From Myxococcales bacterium (GTDB taxonomy: Bacteria; Myxococcota; Myxococcia; Myxococcales; Myxococcaceae), in contig JACPVI010000069.1 of NCBI GenBank assembly GCA_016191815.1, positions 16,412 to 80,411 of the forward strand: 64,000 nt of DNA, in the 5' to 3' direction. Shown here piece by piece: positions 52,151 to 60,833 of the stretch. Both the position numbers and the translations under genes were made by a program. Every line of letters starts with the position of its first letter. The first letter of the stretch is position 1. Below the pieces are notes generated by a model. It saw only the letters and a list, made by a program, of their open reading frames with translations. It did no database searches and was not told where the DNA came from.

Positions 52151-53299
52151 TCACTCCCCCGGGTGGGCTTCGAGGAGCTGGACCACCTCCGCGGCGGCGC
52201 GGGCGGCCGCCCCAGGCGGTCCGAGCTTGGACCGAACCTGGGCGAGGGCGACGATCATCTCCTCGCGCGCCGGCCCGGCCCAAAGCCGCTCCACCTCGCG
52301 GCAGATAGCCGCCGGAGTCATCCTTCCCTGCACCAGCTCGGGAACGACGCGGCGGCCGGCGAGAAGGTTGACCAGCGCGATGTGCGGCACCCTCACCAGG
52401 ACTCGTCCCACCGCGTAGCTGAGCGGTGAGACCGCATAGACCACCACCATCGGGCGGAGCATCAGCCCCGCTTCCAGCACCGCGGTCCCCGACGCCACCA
52501 CGGCGACGTCGCAGGCGCCCACCACCTCGGGAGCACGCCCATCGACGAAGGTGGCCGATAGCCCGCAGCCGGCGAAATACCCCCGCACCTTCTCCAGCGC
52601 CAGCGACGGCGCCACCGGCACCACCACCTGAACCTCGGGCCTCGCGGCGTGGATCCGGCGAGCGGCCTCCACCATGGCGGGGAGGATCCGCCGAATCTCC
52701 CCCGGCCGGCTTCCGGGCAACAGCGCCAAGATCGGGCCCACGACTTCGAGGCCCAGTGCGCGGCGAAACGCCTCGGGCGGAGCCGGGGACGGCACCTGCT
52801 CCAGGACTGGGCTGCCGACGTACCGGGCGGGGACGCCGGATCCCCGGTAGAACTCCTCCTCGAAGGGGAGGATGCACAGCATTCGGTCCACCAGCTCGGC
52901 GATCTGGCGCGTCCGTCCCTGACGCCAGGCCCACACCATCGGGCTCACATAGTAGGCGATCGTCACTCGCCGCCTCTTTAGCTGCCGCGCTAGCCGCAGG
53001 TTGAAGTCCGGGACGTCCACCAGCACCGCCAGCTTGGGCTTCCGCCGCTCCGCGGCACGCTGGAGCCGGTCCATCACCTGCAGGATGCGGGGAAGCTTGG
53101 GGAGGACTTCGGCGATGCCCATCACCGAGATCTCCCTTGCGTGGTGGATGAGGTCCACGCCTTGCGCGGCGAGGCGAGGTCCTCCCATGCCGAAGAAGCG
53201 CAGCTCGGGCCGGCGCCGGCGCAGCTCGGCCACCAGGTCCGCGGCGTGCTGGTCGCCCGAGGCCTCGCCGGCGACGACCATCACATGCTCGAGCGGCAT
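52151..53299 (-). CDS. lpxB: Lipid-A-disaccharide synthase LpxB
   Basis: The protein has 382 residues: VVAGEASGDQHAADLV at the start, GMGGPRLAAQGVDLIH, the PMVWAWRQGR motif and LALLPGSRPGEI, all LpxB hallmarks. It joins UDP-diacylglucosamine to lipid X. On the minus strand TAAGGT (53308-53313) ends 8 nt before the ATG. Confidence 0.95.
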   Translation of the reverse strand: MPLEHVMVVAGEASGDQHAADLVAELRRRRPELRFFGMGGPRLAAQGVDLIHHAREISVMGIAEVLPKLPRILQVMDRLQRAAERRKPKLAVLVDVPDFNLRLARQLKRRRVTIAYYVSPMVWAWRQGRTRQIAELVDRMLCILPFEEEFYRGSGVPARYVGSPVLEQVPSPAPPEAFRRALGLEVVGPILALLPGSRPGEIRRILPAMVEAARRIHAARPEVQVVVPVAPSLALEKVRGYFAGCGLSATFVDGRAPEVVGACDVAVVASGTAVLEAGLMLRPMVVVYAVSPLSYAVGRVLVRVPHIALVNLLAGRRVVPELVQGRMTPAAICREVERLWAGPAREEMIVALAQVRSKLGPPGAAARAAAEVVQLLEAHPGE

Positions 53300-53361
53300 C
53301 GGGGGCGACCTTACCGGACCGGAGCGCGTCGCGCCTGGCGCGTTGTAGAGTTCCGGCGCGC

Positions 53362-55245
53362 TTGAAGAAAGTCCTGCTCGCCGAAGATCACGCGCCCACC
53401 CGCGAGCACCTGTCTGCTCAGCTCGCGCAGGCCGGCTACCTCGTCAGGGCCGCAGCCGATCCGGGTTCGGCGATGGAGCTGTTCGCCTCCGACCGGCCGG
53501 ACATCGTCCTGGTCGCGGTGGAGTTGCCCCTGCTCAACGGCGCGCACGTCGGGAAGCTCATCCGCGCCAGCGACATCGGCAGCCGGGCGGTGCTGGTGGC
53601 GATCGACCGCGGGCACCTGGGAAAGGCCAAGGGCGTGGGGGCGATTCTCGACCTCAAGGTCAACGCCTACGTCGTCGACCCGATGAAGACCGCCGAGCTG
53701 TTGTCGAAGCTCGAGTCGCTCCGAGGCCTGTTCCGGAGCGCCCCTGCCCACTCGGTGGGATCGCAGGCGACCTTGGGCCGGCCGCCGGTGGCCTCCGGCG
53801 ACATGCGCAAGCAGGAGCTGCCACCGCTCTTGCACTCCTGCCATCGCCTCCGGCGCGACGGTATCCTGGTGGTGGCGGTCCGGGAGGTGACCCGGCGAGT
53901 GTTTCTTCTCGGGGGCGCCCCGGTGGGTTACGACTCCACCTCGGCCCAGGACTCCTTTCCTGCGCAGCTTTCGGAGAAGGAGGAGCTGTCCAAGGGACAG
54001 GCCGAGGCAATCGCCAAGGCGCTGGCGGCGGGGGCGCGCCTGCCGGAGGCGCTCTTCCAAGCGGGACTGTCGTTTGGAGCCGAGGAGCTGCGCGCTCGGC
54101 TGCGCGACTACACCCGGGAGAAGGTGGCGCAGGTGGTGGGGATGCGCGAGGGCCGCTACGCCCTATACGCGGGCAGCGAGTTCGCCAAGGACCTGCAGGC
54201 GACCGAGGTGCCGGCGCTGGCGCCCATCCTCGAGGGAGCGCGCCGCAGCTTCCCGCTCACGGTGTACGCCCAGGCGCTCAAGGAGCACCGGCCCGAGTTC
54301 CCCTACCGGACCGCCGATTTCGGACGGGACCTCCCGGCGCTGGGGCTTGGCACTTCGGACCTCAAGATCGCCATGCAGGTGAACGGGCGAATCGCCCTGA
54401 GCGAGCTGCTCGCCCACGGCCGGGGGGATCTTCGAGGCTCCTACAGTCTTTTGTGGTTCCTCTCGCTGATCGGGGACGTGGCCTTTTCCAAGATTCCGGT
54501 GGCGGCCGGGGAAGGCGAGGCCCTCGCGAGCGAAGACCACATCTCTCCCAGGAAGAAGAAGCCGCTCCCGAGCGAGCTGGTCTCCGAGCTTCGCGAAGCG
54601 GCGGTGAGAATCATCACCTCGAGCTACTTTCGAGTCCTCGGTTTGGACATCACCGCCGACACCGAAGCGGTCGAGCGCGCCTACCATCAGGTGGCGACCA
54701 AGTTCCACCCCGACAGCTATCCCGAGCACGACACCTCGGAGATAAAGGACCTGCTCGAGTCGCTGCAGGACAAGCTATCGGCCTCCTACCGGGTGCTCGC
54801 GGCCGAGGAGAAGCGAAGGGCCTATCTGCAGTACCTGCTCTCGCGCCAGGGCTCCCGGCGGGTCCAGCCGGTGAGCGTCGACGCGGAGATCGCGCTTCGG
54901 CGCGGAGCCGCGGCGCTCTTGCGCAAGGACCCGCGCTCCGCGCTGGCGGCCTTCGAGCAGGCGGTCTCGCTCCACCCCAAAGAGCCGGTCTACTGCTGCT
55001 ACCTCGCCTTCGCCACCTACCTCTCGGAGCGAGGCACGCCGAAGGAGCGCTCGAAGCAGCCACTCAAGCTGATCAAGAAGGCGCTGGCGCTGGACGCCGA
55101 GAGCGAGCGGGCGGCGGTGATTTCCGCCATCCTCGAGAACGAATCCGGCGACGCCGCCTCCGCGCGCAAGCGACTGCTCAAGGCGCTGGAGCAAAACCCA
55201 CAGTCGCATCTGGCCAAGGCGGCCCTGCGCAGGGTCGGCCGGTGA
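53362..55245 (+). CDS. Pseudo-receiver / DUF4388-like / J-domain / TPR protein
   Basis: The protein has 627 residues. The start is TTG at 53362. A receiver-type domain (~1-118) has the acidic pair E8-D9, but the phosphoacceptor Asp is replaced by Ala52 (IVLVAVELPLLNG) and the conserved Lys by Asp (NAYVVDPMK). A DUF4388-like domain follows (~150-290: LLHSCHRLRRDGILVVAV, GRYALYAG). A J domain with an intact HPD (YHQVATKFHPDSYP, ~448) and TPR repeats (~500-627) end the protein. It may be a phosphorylation-independent adaptor that recruits DnaK. It overlaps the msbA-like gene by GTGA. Confidence 0.83.
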   Translation: MKKVLLAEDHAPTREHLSAQLAQAGYLVRAAADPGSAMELFASDRPDIVLVAVELPLLNGAHVGKLIRASDIGSRAVLVAIDRGHLGKAKGVGAILDLKVNAYVVDPMKTAELLSKLESLRGLFRSAPAHSVGSQATLGRPPVASGDMRKQELPPLLHSCHRLRRDGILVVAVREVTRRVFLLGGAPVGYDSTSAQDSFPAQLSEKEELSKGQAEAIAKALAAGARLPEALFQAGLSFGAEELRARLRDYTREKVAQVVGMREGRYALYAGSEFAKDLQATEVPALAPILEGARRSFPLTVYAQALKEHRPEFPYRTADFGRDLPALGLGTSDLKIAMQVNGRIALSELLAHGRGDLRGSYSLLWFLSLIGDVAFSKIPVAAGEGEALASEDHISPRKKKPLPSELVSELREAAVRIITSSYFRVLGLDITADTEAVERAYHQVATKFHPDSYPEHDTSEIKDLLESLQDKLSASYRVLAAEEKRRAYLQYLLSRQGSRRVQPVSVDAEIALRRGAAALLRKDPRSALAAFEQAVSLHPKEPVYCCYLAFATYLSERGTPKERSKQPLKLIKKALALDAESERAAVISAILENESGDAASARKRLLKALEQNPQSHLAKAALRRVGR

Positions 55246-57059
55246 AGCGAGATTCGCCCCTCGCCGCTGGGCTCGGGGTGGTCCTCCGGCTCCTGGAGCT
55301 TGGACGCCCGCACCGGAGGTTGCTCTACCTCTCCTTCGGCTGCATGGCGCTGCTCGGGGCCGCGACCGGAGCGTACGCGTACCTGATGGGGCCGGCGCTC
55401 AGGTTCTTGTTGACCGGCGGCCGGGATGGGCTCTCGCTCGCGGCGAAGCTCGTCCCCCACCTCGCGGAGGTGGACCGGGACGGAGCCCTGTGGCTCCTCC
55501 CCCTGGTGGTGGTGGCGATCGGCGTGGTGAAGGGCCTGGGGTACCTCGGGCAGTTCTACTGGATGGGGCTGTACGGGCAGCGGGTGGTGATGGATCTTAG
55601 GCGCCGCCTCTTCGCGCGCCTCGGAGCGCTGTCTCCTTCGCAGCTCGGCCGGGAGCGCTCGGGCGATCTCCTCAGCCGATTCTCCGCGGACGCCGCGGCG
55701 ATCGAGTCGGCGGCGACGCTCACCGTGGCCTCGTTCGTGCGCGACGGGCTGCAGATCCTCATCCTGCTCGCGGTGGCCCTTTCACTCCACTGGCAACTGG
55801 CTCTCGGCGCGATCGCCGTCGTGCCGCTGGCCGCCTGGCCGGCTTCCCGGCTGACCCGGGCCTTGCTCGGGAAGATGCGCGAAGGCCAGGCAAAGCTGGG
55901 AGAGCTGGCGGCGCAGGTCCAGGAGGGGGTGGGTGGACTGCGGACCATCCAGGCCTACGGAGGCCGGCAAGCAGAGCTGTCGCGCTTCGACGCCCACGCA
56001 CGGGCTCACCTCGGGGCGATGCTCCGCGCGGGCTGGACCCGCGGGGCAGTGCCGGGGCTGATGGAGCTCCTCGCCGCGGCGGCGATCGCTCTCTCGCTCT
56101 CCTTCGCCGCCGGCACCCGGGCGGTGCCTCCGGAAGACTTGATCTCGCTGCTCACCGCGGTGGTCCTCATCTACCAGCCCGCCAAGGACCTCGGCCGGGT
56201 GAGCCAGTACGCGCTGCAGGCGGCGGTCGCGGGCGAGCGCGTCTTCCGTGTGCTCTCGCTGGAGCACCCGGTCCGCGATGCGCCCGGTGCGAGGAATGCG
56301 CCGCCCTTGCAGCGGGGAATCAGCGTCGAAGCGGTGTCCTTCTCCTATTCGGGGCGGCCGGTGCTGGACTCGCTCTCGCTCGAATTGCCCGCCGGCAAGG
56401 TGACCGCGCTGGTCGGGCCGAGCGGGGGAGGGAAGAGCACCCTGGTCTCACTGCTCTTGCGCTTCGAGCTGCCCTCCGGCGGGCGGATCCTCTTCGACGG
56501 CGAGGACGGCTGCCGCCTGACTTCAGCGAGCATCCGCGCGCAGTTCGCCCTGGTGACGCAGGAGCCCTTGCTCTTCGCCGGCTCGGTGCTGGAGAACCTG
56601 CGCCTCTCGAGGCCGGGAGCTTCGATGGAGGAGGCGGTGGCCGCCGCGAGAGTGGCGAACGCGGAGGAGTTCATCCGGGCCTTGCCGCGGGGCTACGACA
56701 CCGAGGTGGGCGAGCGCGGGGTGGTGCTGAGCGGAGGACAGAAACAGCGCCTGTGCCTCGCGCGAGCGGTGCTCTCGGCTGCCCCGGTGCTCGTGCTGGA
56801 CGAGGCGACCAGCAACCTCGATCCCGAAGGTGAGCGCGAGGTGCAGCGGGCGCTGGCCGAAGTGTTGCGCGGCAGGACGGCGCTGATCATCGCGCATCGG
56901 CTCTCCACGATTGCCTCGGCCGACCGGATCTACGTGGCGCAGGGCGGCCGGGTGATCGAGCAGGGCACGCACGGAGAGCTGCTCGGCCGAGGGGGCCTCT
57001 ACGCCCGGCTGTGGTCCCTCCAGAGCGGCCCCGATGACGCGAGGGCGAGCGTGGCATGA
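55242..57059 (+). CDS. msbA: MsbA-like lipid A/ABC exporter
   Basis: The protein has 605 residues. Six transmembrane helices (~25-320) precede the ATPase: Walker A GPSGGGKST, signature LSGGQKQR, Walker B VLVLDEATSNLD and H-loop IIAHRLSTI. The transmembrane part has the typical exporter loops (QVQEGVGGLRTIQAYGGRQAE). It flips lipid A-core to the outer leaflet; the location between lpxB and waaA supports this. The start is GTG at 55242. Confidence 0.88.
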   Translation: MKRDSPLAAGLGVVLRLLELGRPHRRLLYLSFGCMALLGAATGAYAYLMGPALRFLLTGGRDGLSLAAKLVPHLAEVDRDGALWLLPLVVVAIGVVKGLGYLGQFYWMGLYGQRVVMDLRRRLFARLGALSPSQLGRERSGDLLSRFSADAAAIESAATLTVASFVRDGLQILILLAVALSLHWQLALGAIAVVPLAAWPASRLTRALLGKMREGQAKLGELAAQVQEGVGGLRTIQAYGGRQAELSRFDAHARAHLGAMLRAGWTRGAVPGLMELLAAAAIALSLSFAAGTRAVPPEDLISLLTAVVLIYQPAKDLGRVSQYALQAAVAGERVFRVLSLEHPVRDAPGARNAPPLQRGISVEAVSFSYSGRPVLDSLSLELPAGKVTALVGPSGGGKSTLVSLLLRFELPSGGRILFDGEDGCRLTSASIRAQFALVTQEPLLFAGSVLENLRLSRPGASMEEAVAAARVANAEEFIRALPRGYDTEVGERGVVLSGGQKQRLCLARAVLSAAPVLVLDEATSNLDPEGEREVQRALAEVLRGRTALIIAHRLSTIASADRIYVAQGGRVIEQGTHGELLGRGGLYARLWSLQSGPDDARASVA

Positions 57060-58186
57060 CCTACGGCGCGGGAGGGAGGAGAGCCGGCCTCGGGCGGAAG
57101 CTCGCGGGGTCGCTGTTTGGCCTCTTGATCCTCGTCGCGGCGTGGGTGGGCGTCCATTCGATCGCCGCGGGAGGGGTCGAGTACCCGGTGACTGGCGGGC
57201 AGCCTCGCCGCTCCGGCGTGAGAGGCGCCTACCACGTGCACACTTCGGCGTCGCACGACGGCCATGCCAGCGCGGAGGCGGTGGCGGCGGCAGCGCGCGC
57301 CACGGGTTTGCAATTCGTAGTGCTGACCGACCACAACCTGGAGCAGATACCGGAGCCCGCCTTCGTGGACGGGGTGCTGCTCATCCACGGCGTCGAGCTG
57401 AGCACGCCGAGCGGCCATGCGGTCGCCCTCGGAGTGCCGCACGGGCTGACCGAGGAGCAGCGGCGGGGAGACGCCGTGGGCGCGGTGCTCGCGATGGGCG
57501 GACAGGTGTACCTCGCTCACCCCGTCCACCCGCACAACCCGTGGCGAGACCCCGACGCGGGCGCGCGCGCGACGGGGTTCGAGCTGTACTCCGGCGACAC
57601 GATGTTCCGGCGTGCCGTCACGTCCCCGGCGAGTCTGGCCTGCGCTCTCGGGGCCTACTTCGCGAATCCGGTGCACGGGATGATGGTGTTGTCTCGGCCG
57701 GATCCGGACGCGGTCGCCGCGCTGCTCGGCCCGGGGATCCCGCGGGCGGGCCTGTGCTCGCACGACGCACACGGGGTTCCGCCGCACGAAGCGCCCTTCT
57801 CCGCGATGGCGATCTATGTGCCACTTTCGTCGCTCTCCAAGGAGCCCCGGGAAGCCGCGCGTGAAGTCCTGGAGTCTCTGGCGTCGGGGGAGGCGCTCTG
57901 TGCGTTCGACGCCTTGGGCGACCCGGCCGGTTTCGAGCTTCGAGGGCTGGGGGCGAGCCGCTCCGCCGCCGTGGGTCAGCCGCTCACCGTGAAGCTGCCG
58001 CCGACTGGCAACGCGAAGACAAGGGTCGCGGTATTCGGCGCGGCGCGGCTGCTCGACGAGGGACTGACCATCTTGCCGGAGCGTCCCGGATTGGCACTGA
58101 TGGAGGTCCAGCTCCTGGCCCCGGGGTGCCTCTGGTCGGAGGAGTGGCGGCCGTGGATCGTGCCGAGCCCGATCGTCGTGCGATAG
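57056..58186 (+). CDS. Membrane-anchored PHP-domain protein
   Basis: The protein has 376 residues. One N-terminal helix (~18-40) leads to a PHP phosphoesterase domain with metal-binding His/Asp (YHVHTSASHDG, LTDHNLEQ, HPVHPHN, CSHDAHG). The C-terminal ~100 residues look like a beta domain. It is coupled to the msbA-like gene by an ATGA overlap, so it may act on a lipid phosphate or related compound in the envelope; this is inference. Confidence 0.85.
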   Translation: MTYGAGGRRAGLGRKLAGSLFGLLILVAAWVGVHSIAAGGVEYPVTGGQPRRSGVRGAYHVHTSASHDGHASAEAVAAAARATGLQFVVLTDHNLEQIPEPAFVDGVLLIHGVELSTPSGHAVALGVPHGLTEEQRRGDAVGAVLAMGGQVYLAHPVHPHNPWRDPDAGARATGFELYSGDTMFRRAVTSPASLACALGAYFANPVHGMMVLSRPDPDAVAALLGPGIPRAGLCSHDAHGVPPHEAPFSAMAIYVPLSSLSKEPREAAREVLESLASGEALCAFDALGDPAGFELRGLGASRSAAVGQPLTVKLPPTGNAKTRVAVFGAARLLDEGLTILPERPGLALMEVQLLAPGCLWSEEWRPWIVPSPIVVR

Positions 58187-58196
58187 GCAGGCTCGC

Positions 58197-58225
58197 TTTC
58201 ACCGGAGGTGCCACGGGCGTACACT
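58197..58225 (+). promoter_or_regulatory. Possible promoter
   Basis: -35 TTTCAC (58197-58202), 17-nt spacer, -10 TACACT (58220-58225), ~25 nt before the ATG at 58253. Confidence 0.45.
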
Positions 58226-58252
58226 CCTCGCCGCCTTCCCTCGGGGGTGCGT

Positions 58253-59479
58253 ATGCCGAGCAGAACGAGGTCAGCCGGAACGATTCCGAAGGTTCCCGCC
58301 GCTCAGCCGAAGGTCGCGACGGGTGCTCCGAAAGTTGCGAGCACTACCGAGAACAAAGGATGGGTCCGGGCTGCCGTTTCCAAGCCGAAGCCGCAACCCA
58401 CCGGAGATCCTGGCCCGGGGCTTCGAATCGCCGACATCAAGGATCCGGCGCTCCAGAAAGCCGCTGCGGGGTTGATCGACCAGGCTGGGAAATCCGGACG
58501 CGACGGAATTCTCTCGCAGCAGGAGCTCGACGCGGCAGTGCGGCGCGCCGACCCAGCGCTGATGCGCAAGCTCGAGAAGGCCTTTGGCGCCGAGGCCGTG
58601 AAGGCCTTGAAGACCGGCGCCGACCTGTCGACGCTGCTCACCTCGCAGGTGTCCGCTCCCGGTCGGGTGAGCGGGGATCTCCCGGGTCCGTCTCCCCGGT
58701 ACGACCTCCTTTTCCATGGGCCGAAGTCCGAATGGGTGGTGGCCTTCGGCGGCGACACTCACCACGCCTCGAGCGAGAAGGCGCCGCCGGACGTGTCCCA
58801 GTACAGGGGTTTCAAGTCTTTCCTCGAGAGGCAGGGCTTCAAACAGGAGAACCGCCAAGCCGGTATCGACGAGACCGGCTTCGCCACCTACTCCAAGACG
58901 ATCAAGGCCCCCGATGGCCACGACCACCAGCTCACCGTGAAGGTCTTCAACACCAGCCAGTTCGAGGGAGCCGCCGACGAATTCCTCAAGACCGGCGCCG
59001 AACGGCGGGGATACTTCTCGGTCTCTCACGCCGGCGAAGGCCTGGGGATGAGGATCGGCGGCCAGTTCATCCGGCCGGAGCACCTGCTCAAGACCGAGGC
59101 GCCCGGCATCATCATTGCGCCGATCGCCTGCAAGTCCTTCGAGCACTTCGGGAGCAAGGTGGAGAAGTACCTCGATCAGAACCGGATTCCGATGGAGAAG
59201 CTCACCTTCCTCGGCACCTCCCAGGAGATCGAGATGACGCAGGCCGACGGCGCGATGGCCATCCTCAAGCAGGCGTTCTCCGGGGCGCTGGCGGCGAAGA
59301 ATGGGCCGACCATCCTCAAGGCCGCCGATGACGCGTACAACCCGATCATGGCCTCGTACGATCCTTCGGCCTACGAGGCCAACCGCGACCGGATGGTGAT
59401 GGACAGCGAGATCAGGGCGACCCCGGTACTAAGAGGGCTCGTGGCCGGCCAAATGGTCGAGCTGCCCAAGAAGTCCTGA
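58253..59479 (+). CDS. Unknown protein with EF-hand-like motif and possible clan-CD-like fold
   Basis: The protein has 408 residues. I chose ATG at 58253 (GGGGGTG upstream). There is no signal peptide; a Lys/Pro/Ala-rich N-terminus leads to an EF-hand-like loop (KSGRDGILSQQEL, ~85-97). The C-terminal domain has a hydrophobic strand then His259 (GYFSVSHAGEG) and another strand then Cys293 (IIIAPIACKSF), the arrangement of His and Cys in caspase/gingipain-type folds. I do not recognise the family; the protease idea is inference from this pattern only. Lying between the PHP gene and waaA gives no further hint. Confidence 0.6.
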   Translation: MPSRTRSAGTIPKVPAAQPKVATGAPKVASTTENKGWVRAAVSKPKPQPTGDPGPGLRIADIKDPALQKAAAGLIDQAGKSGRDGILSQQELDAAVRRADPALMRKLEKAFGAEAVKALKTGADLSTLLTSQVSAPGRVSGDLPGPSPRYDLLFHGPKSEWVVAFGGDTHHASSEKAPPDVSQYRGFKSFLERQGFKQENRQAGIDETGFATYSKTIKAPDGHDHQLTVKVFNTSQFEGAADEFLKTGAERRGYFSVSHAGEGLGMRIGGQFIRPEHLLKTEAPGIIIAPIACKSFEHFGSKVEKYLDQNRIPMEKLTFLGTSQEIEMTQADGAMAILKQAFSGALAAKNGPTILKAADDAYNPIMASYDPSAYEANRDRMVMDSEIRATPVLRGLVAGQMVELPKKS

Positions 59480-59530
59480 TCGCGCGAGCGCGGCGCAACC
59501 GGCCGATGTTCTGATAGAGCACGGCCGCCG

Positions 59531-60823
59531 ATGCGGCTCCTCTACGTCCTCGCGAGCTACCTCGCCTTCTGGGTGCTGTTTCCGGTCCTCTCACTGCACC
59601 GGAAGACCCGCGACGGGCTTCTCCAGAGGCTCGGCTTCTACCCGGAGGGGAAGGTCCCCGCCGGCGGGGCTCCGCGGCTGTGGCTGCACGGTGCCAGCGC
59701 CGGCGATCTGCTCGCCCTCTCGCCGATGGTGGAGAAGCTCCGCGCGCGCTTCCCGGACGCGAAGGTGATCCTTTCGACCATCACCAACAGCGGCTACATG
59801 ATGGCCAGCGAGCGGCTCTCCTCGCAGATCGATGCGGTGGTGTACGCGCCGTACGATCTCTGGGGCGCCACGCGCAGGGCGGTGCGGGCGCTGCGGCCGG
59901 ACCTGTTGGTGCTCGAGTACACCGAGATCTGGCCAAACCTCATCCGCGCGGCGAAGCGCCACGGGGCCAAGGTGGTGCTCACCAACGGCCGCTTCTCGCC
60001 CGCGGGAGTGCCCAGGTACCGGACCCTCTTCTCGCTGATCGGAAACCCCCTGCCGGAGCTGGACCTCTTGCTCATGCGAGAGGACGACGAGGCCGAGCGA
60101 GTGGTGGCGCTGGGAGCGCCGCTCGAGCGGGTCTGGGTGACCGGGAACACCAAGTTCGACGCGCTCGCTCCTCCCACTCCCGCGGCGGAGGACGCCGAGC
60201 TGCGCCGCGCGCTGGGACTGCCGGAGGGCGCGCGGGTGCTGATCGCCGGCAGCACCCACGAGGGGGAGGAAGAGAAGCTCCTCGAGGTCTACCGGCGATT
60301 GCTGAAGGAGCACCCGGACCTCAGGCTGGTGATCGCGCCGCGCTACATCGACCGCGCCACCCGGATCCTCGCGCTCGCCCAGGAGGCGGGGCTCTCGGCG
60401 GGGCTGCGCTCACAGGGGAACCGCTCCTCGGGCCGCGTGGTGGTGCTCGACACCATCGGAGAGCTGTCGCGCGCCTACCGGCTGGCCACGCTGGTCTTCG
60501 TGGGAGGCTCCTTCACCACCCGCGGCGGGCAGAACATCCTCGAGCCCGCGGCCCAGGGAAGGCCGGTGCTGTTCGGCCCGCACATGGAGAACTTCCACGA
60601 CAGCGTGCAGGTTTTGGTGGGGCGCGGAGGCATCCAGGTCAACGATCCCGATCACCTGCACCGGGTGGTGGCGGAGCTCTTGTCGCGCCCGGAGACGCTG
60701 CACTCGCTCGGGGAGCTCGCCCAGGCAGCGGTACGGCAGGTGTCCGGGGCCAGCTCGCGGAACGTGGAGCTGCTCGACAAGTTGCTCCGGAATCCCCTCT
60801 CCCGCGGCGCGGGAGAGGGGTAG
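59531..60823 (+). CDS. waaA: Kdo transferase WaaA (KdtA)
   Basis: The protein has 430 residues. It adds Kdo to lipid A precursor. The N-terminal anchor helix is followed by WLHGASAGDLLALSPMV, the EYTEIWPN motif and the C-terminal nucleotide site (GGQNILEPAAQGRPVLFGPHM). The catalytic Glu of the usual SVGE motif is Asp here (SAGD). A perfect 12-bp-stem hairpin lies inside the last codons. Confidence 0.92.
   Translation: MRLLYVLASYLAFWVLFPVLSLHRKTRDGLLQRLGFYPEGKVPAGGAPRLWLHGASAGDLLALSPMVEKLRARFPDAKVILSTITNSGYMMASERLSSQIDAVVYAPYDLWGATRRAVRALRPDLLVLEYTEIWPNLIRAAKRHGAKVVLTNGRFSPAGVPRYRTLFSLIGNPLPELDLLLMREDDEAERVVALGAPLERVWVTGNTKFDALAPPTPAAEDAELRRALGLPEGARVLIAGSTHEGEEEKLLEVYRRLLKEHPDLRLVIAPRYIDRATRILALAQEAGLSAGLRSQGNRSSGRVVVLDTIGELSRAYRLATLVFVGGSFTTRGGQNILEPAAQGRPVLFGPHMENFHDSVQVLVGRGGIQVNDPDHLHRVVAELLSRPETLHSLGELAQAAVRQVSGASSRNVELLDKLLRNPLSRGAGEG
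60794..60820. terminator. Perfect 12-bp inverted repeat at the 3' end of waaA
   Basis: CCCCTCTCCCGC (60794-60805), GGC loop, GCGGGAGAGGGG (60809-60820). It is inside the coding region (last residues NPLSRGAGEG) and just before the convergent end of the PKD protein gene, so it can terminate both sides. It shares CTCTCCCG with the hairpins at 48764 and 52133. Confidence 0.6.
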
Positions 60824-60833
60824 GCGTGAGGGG

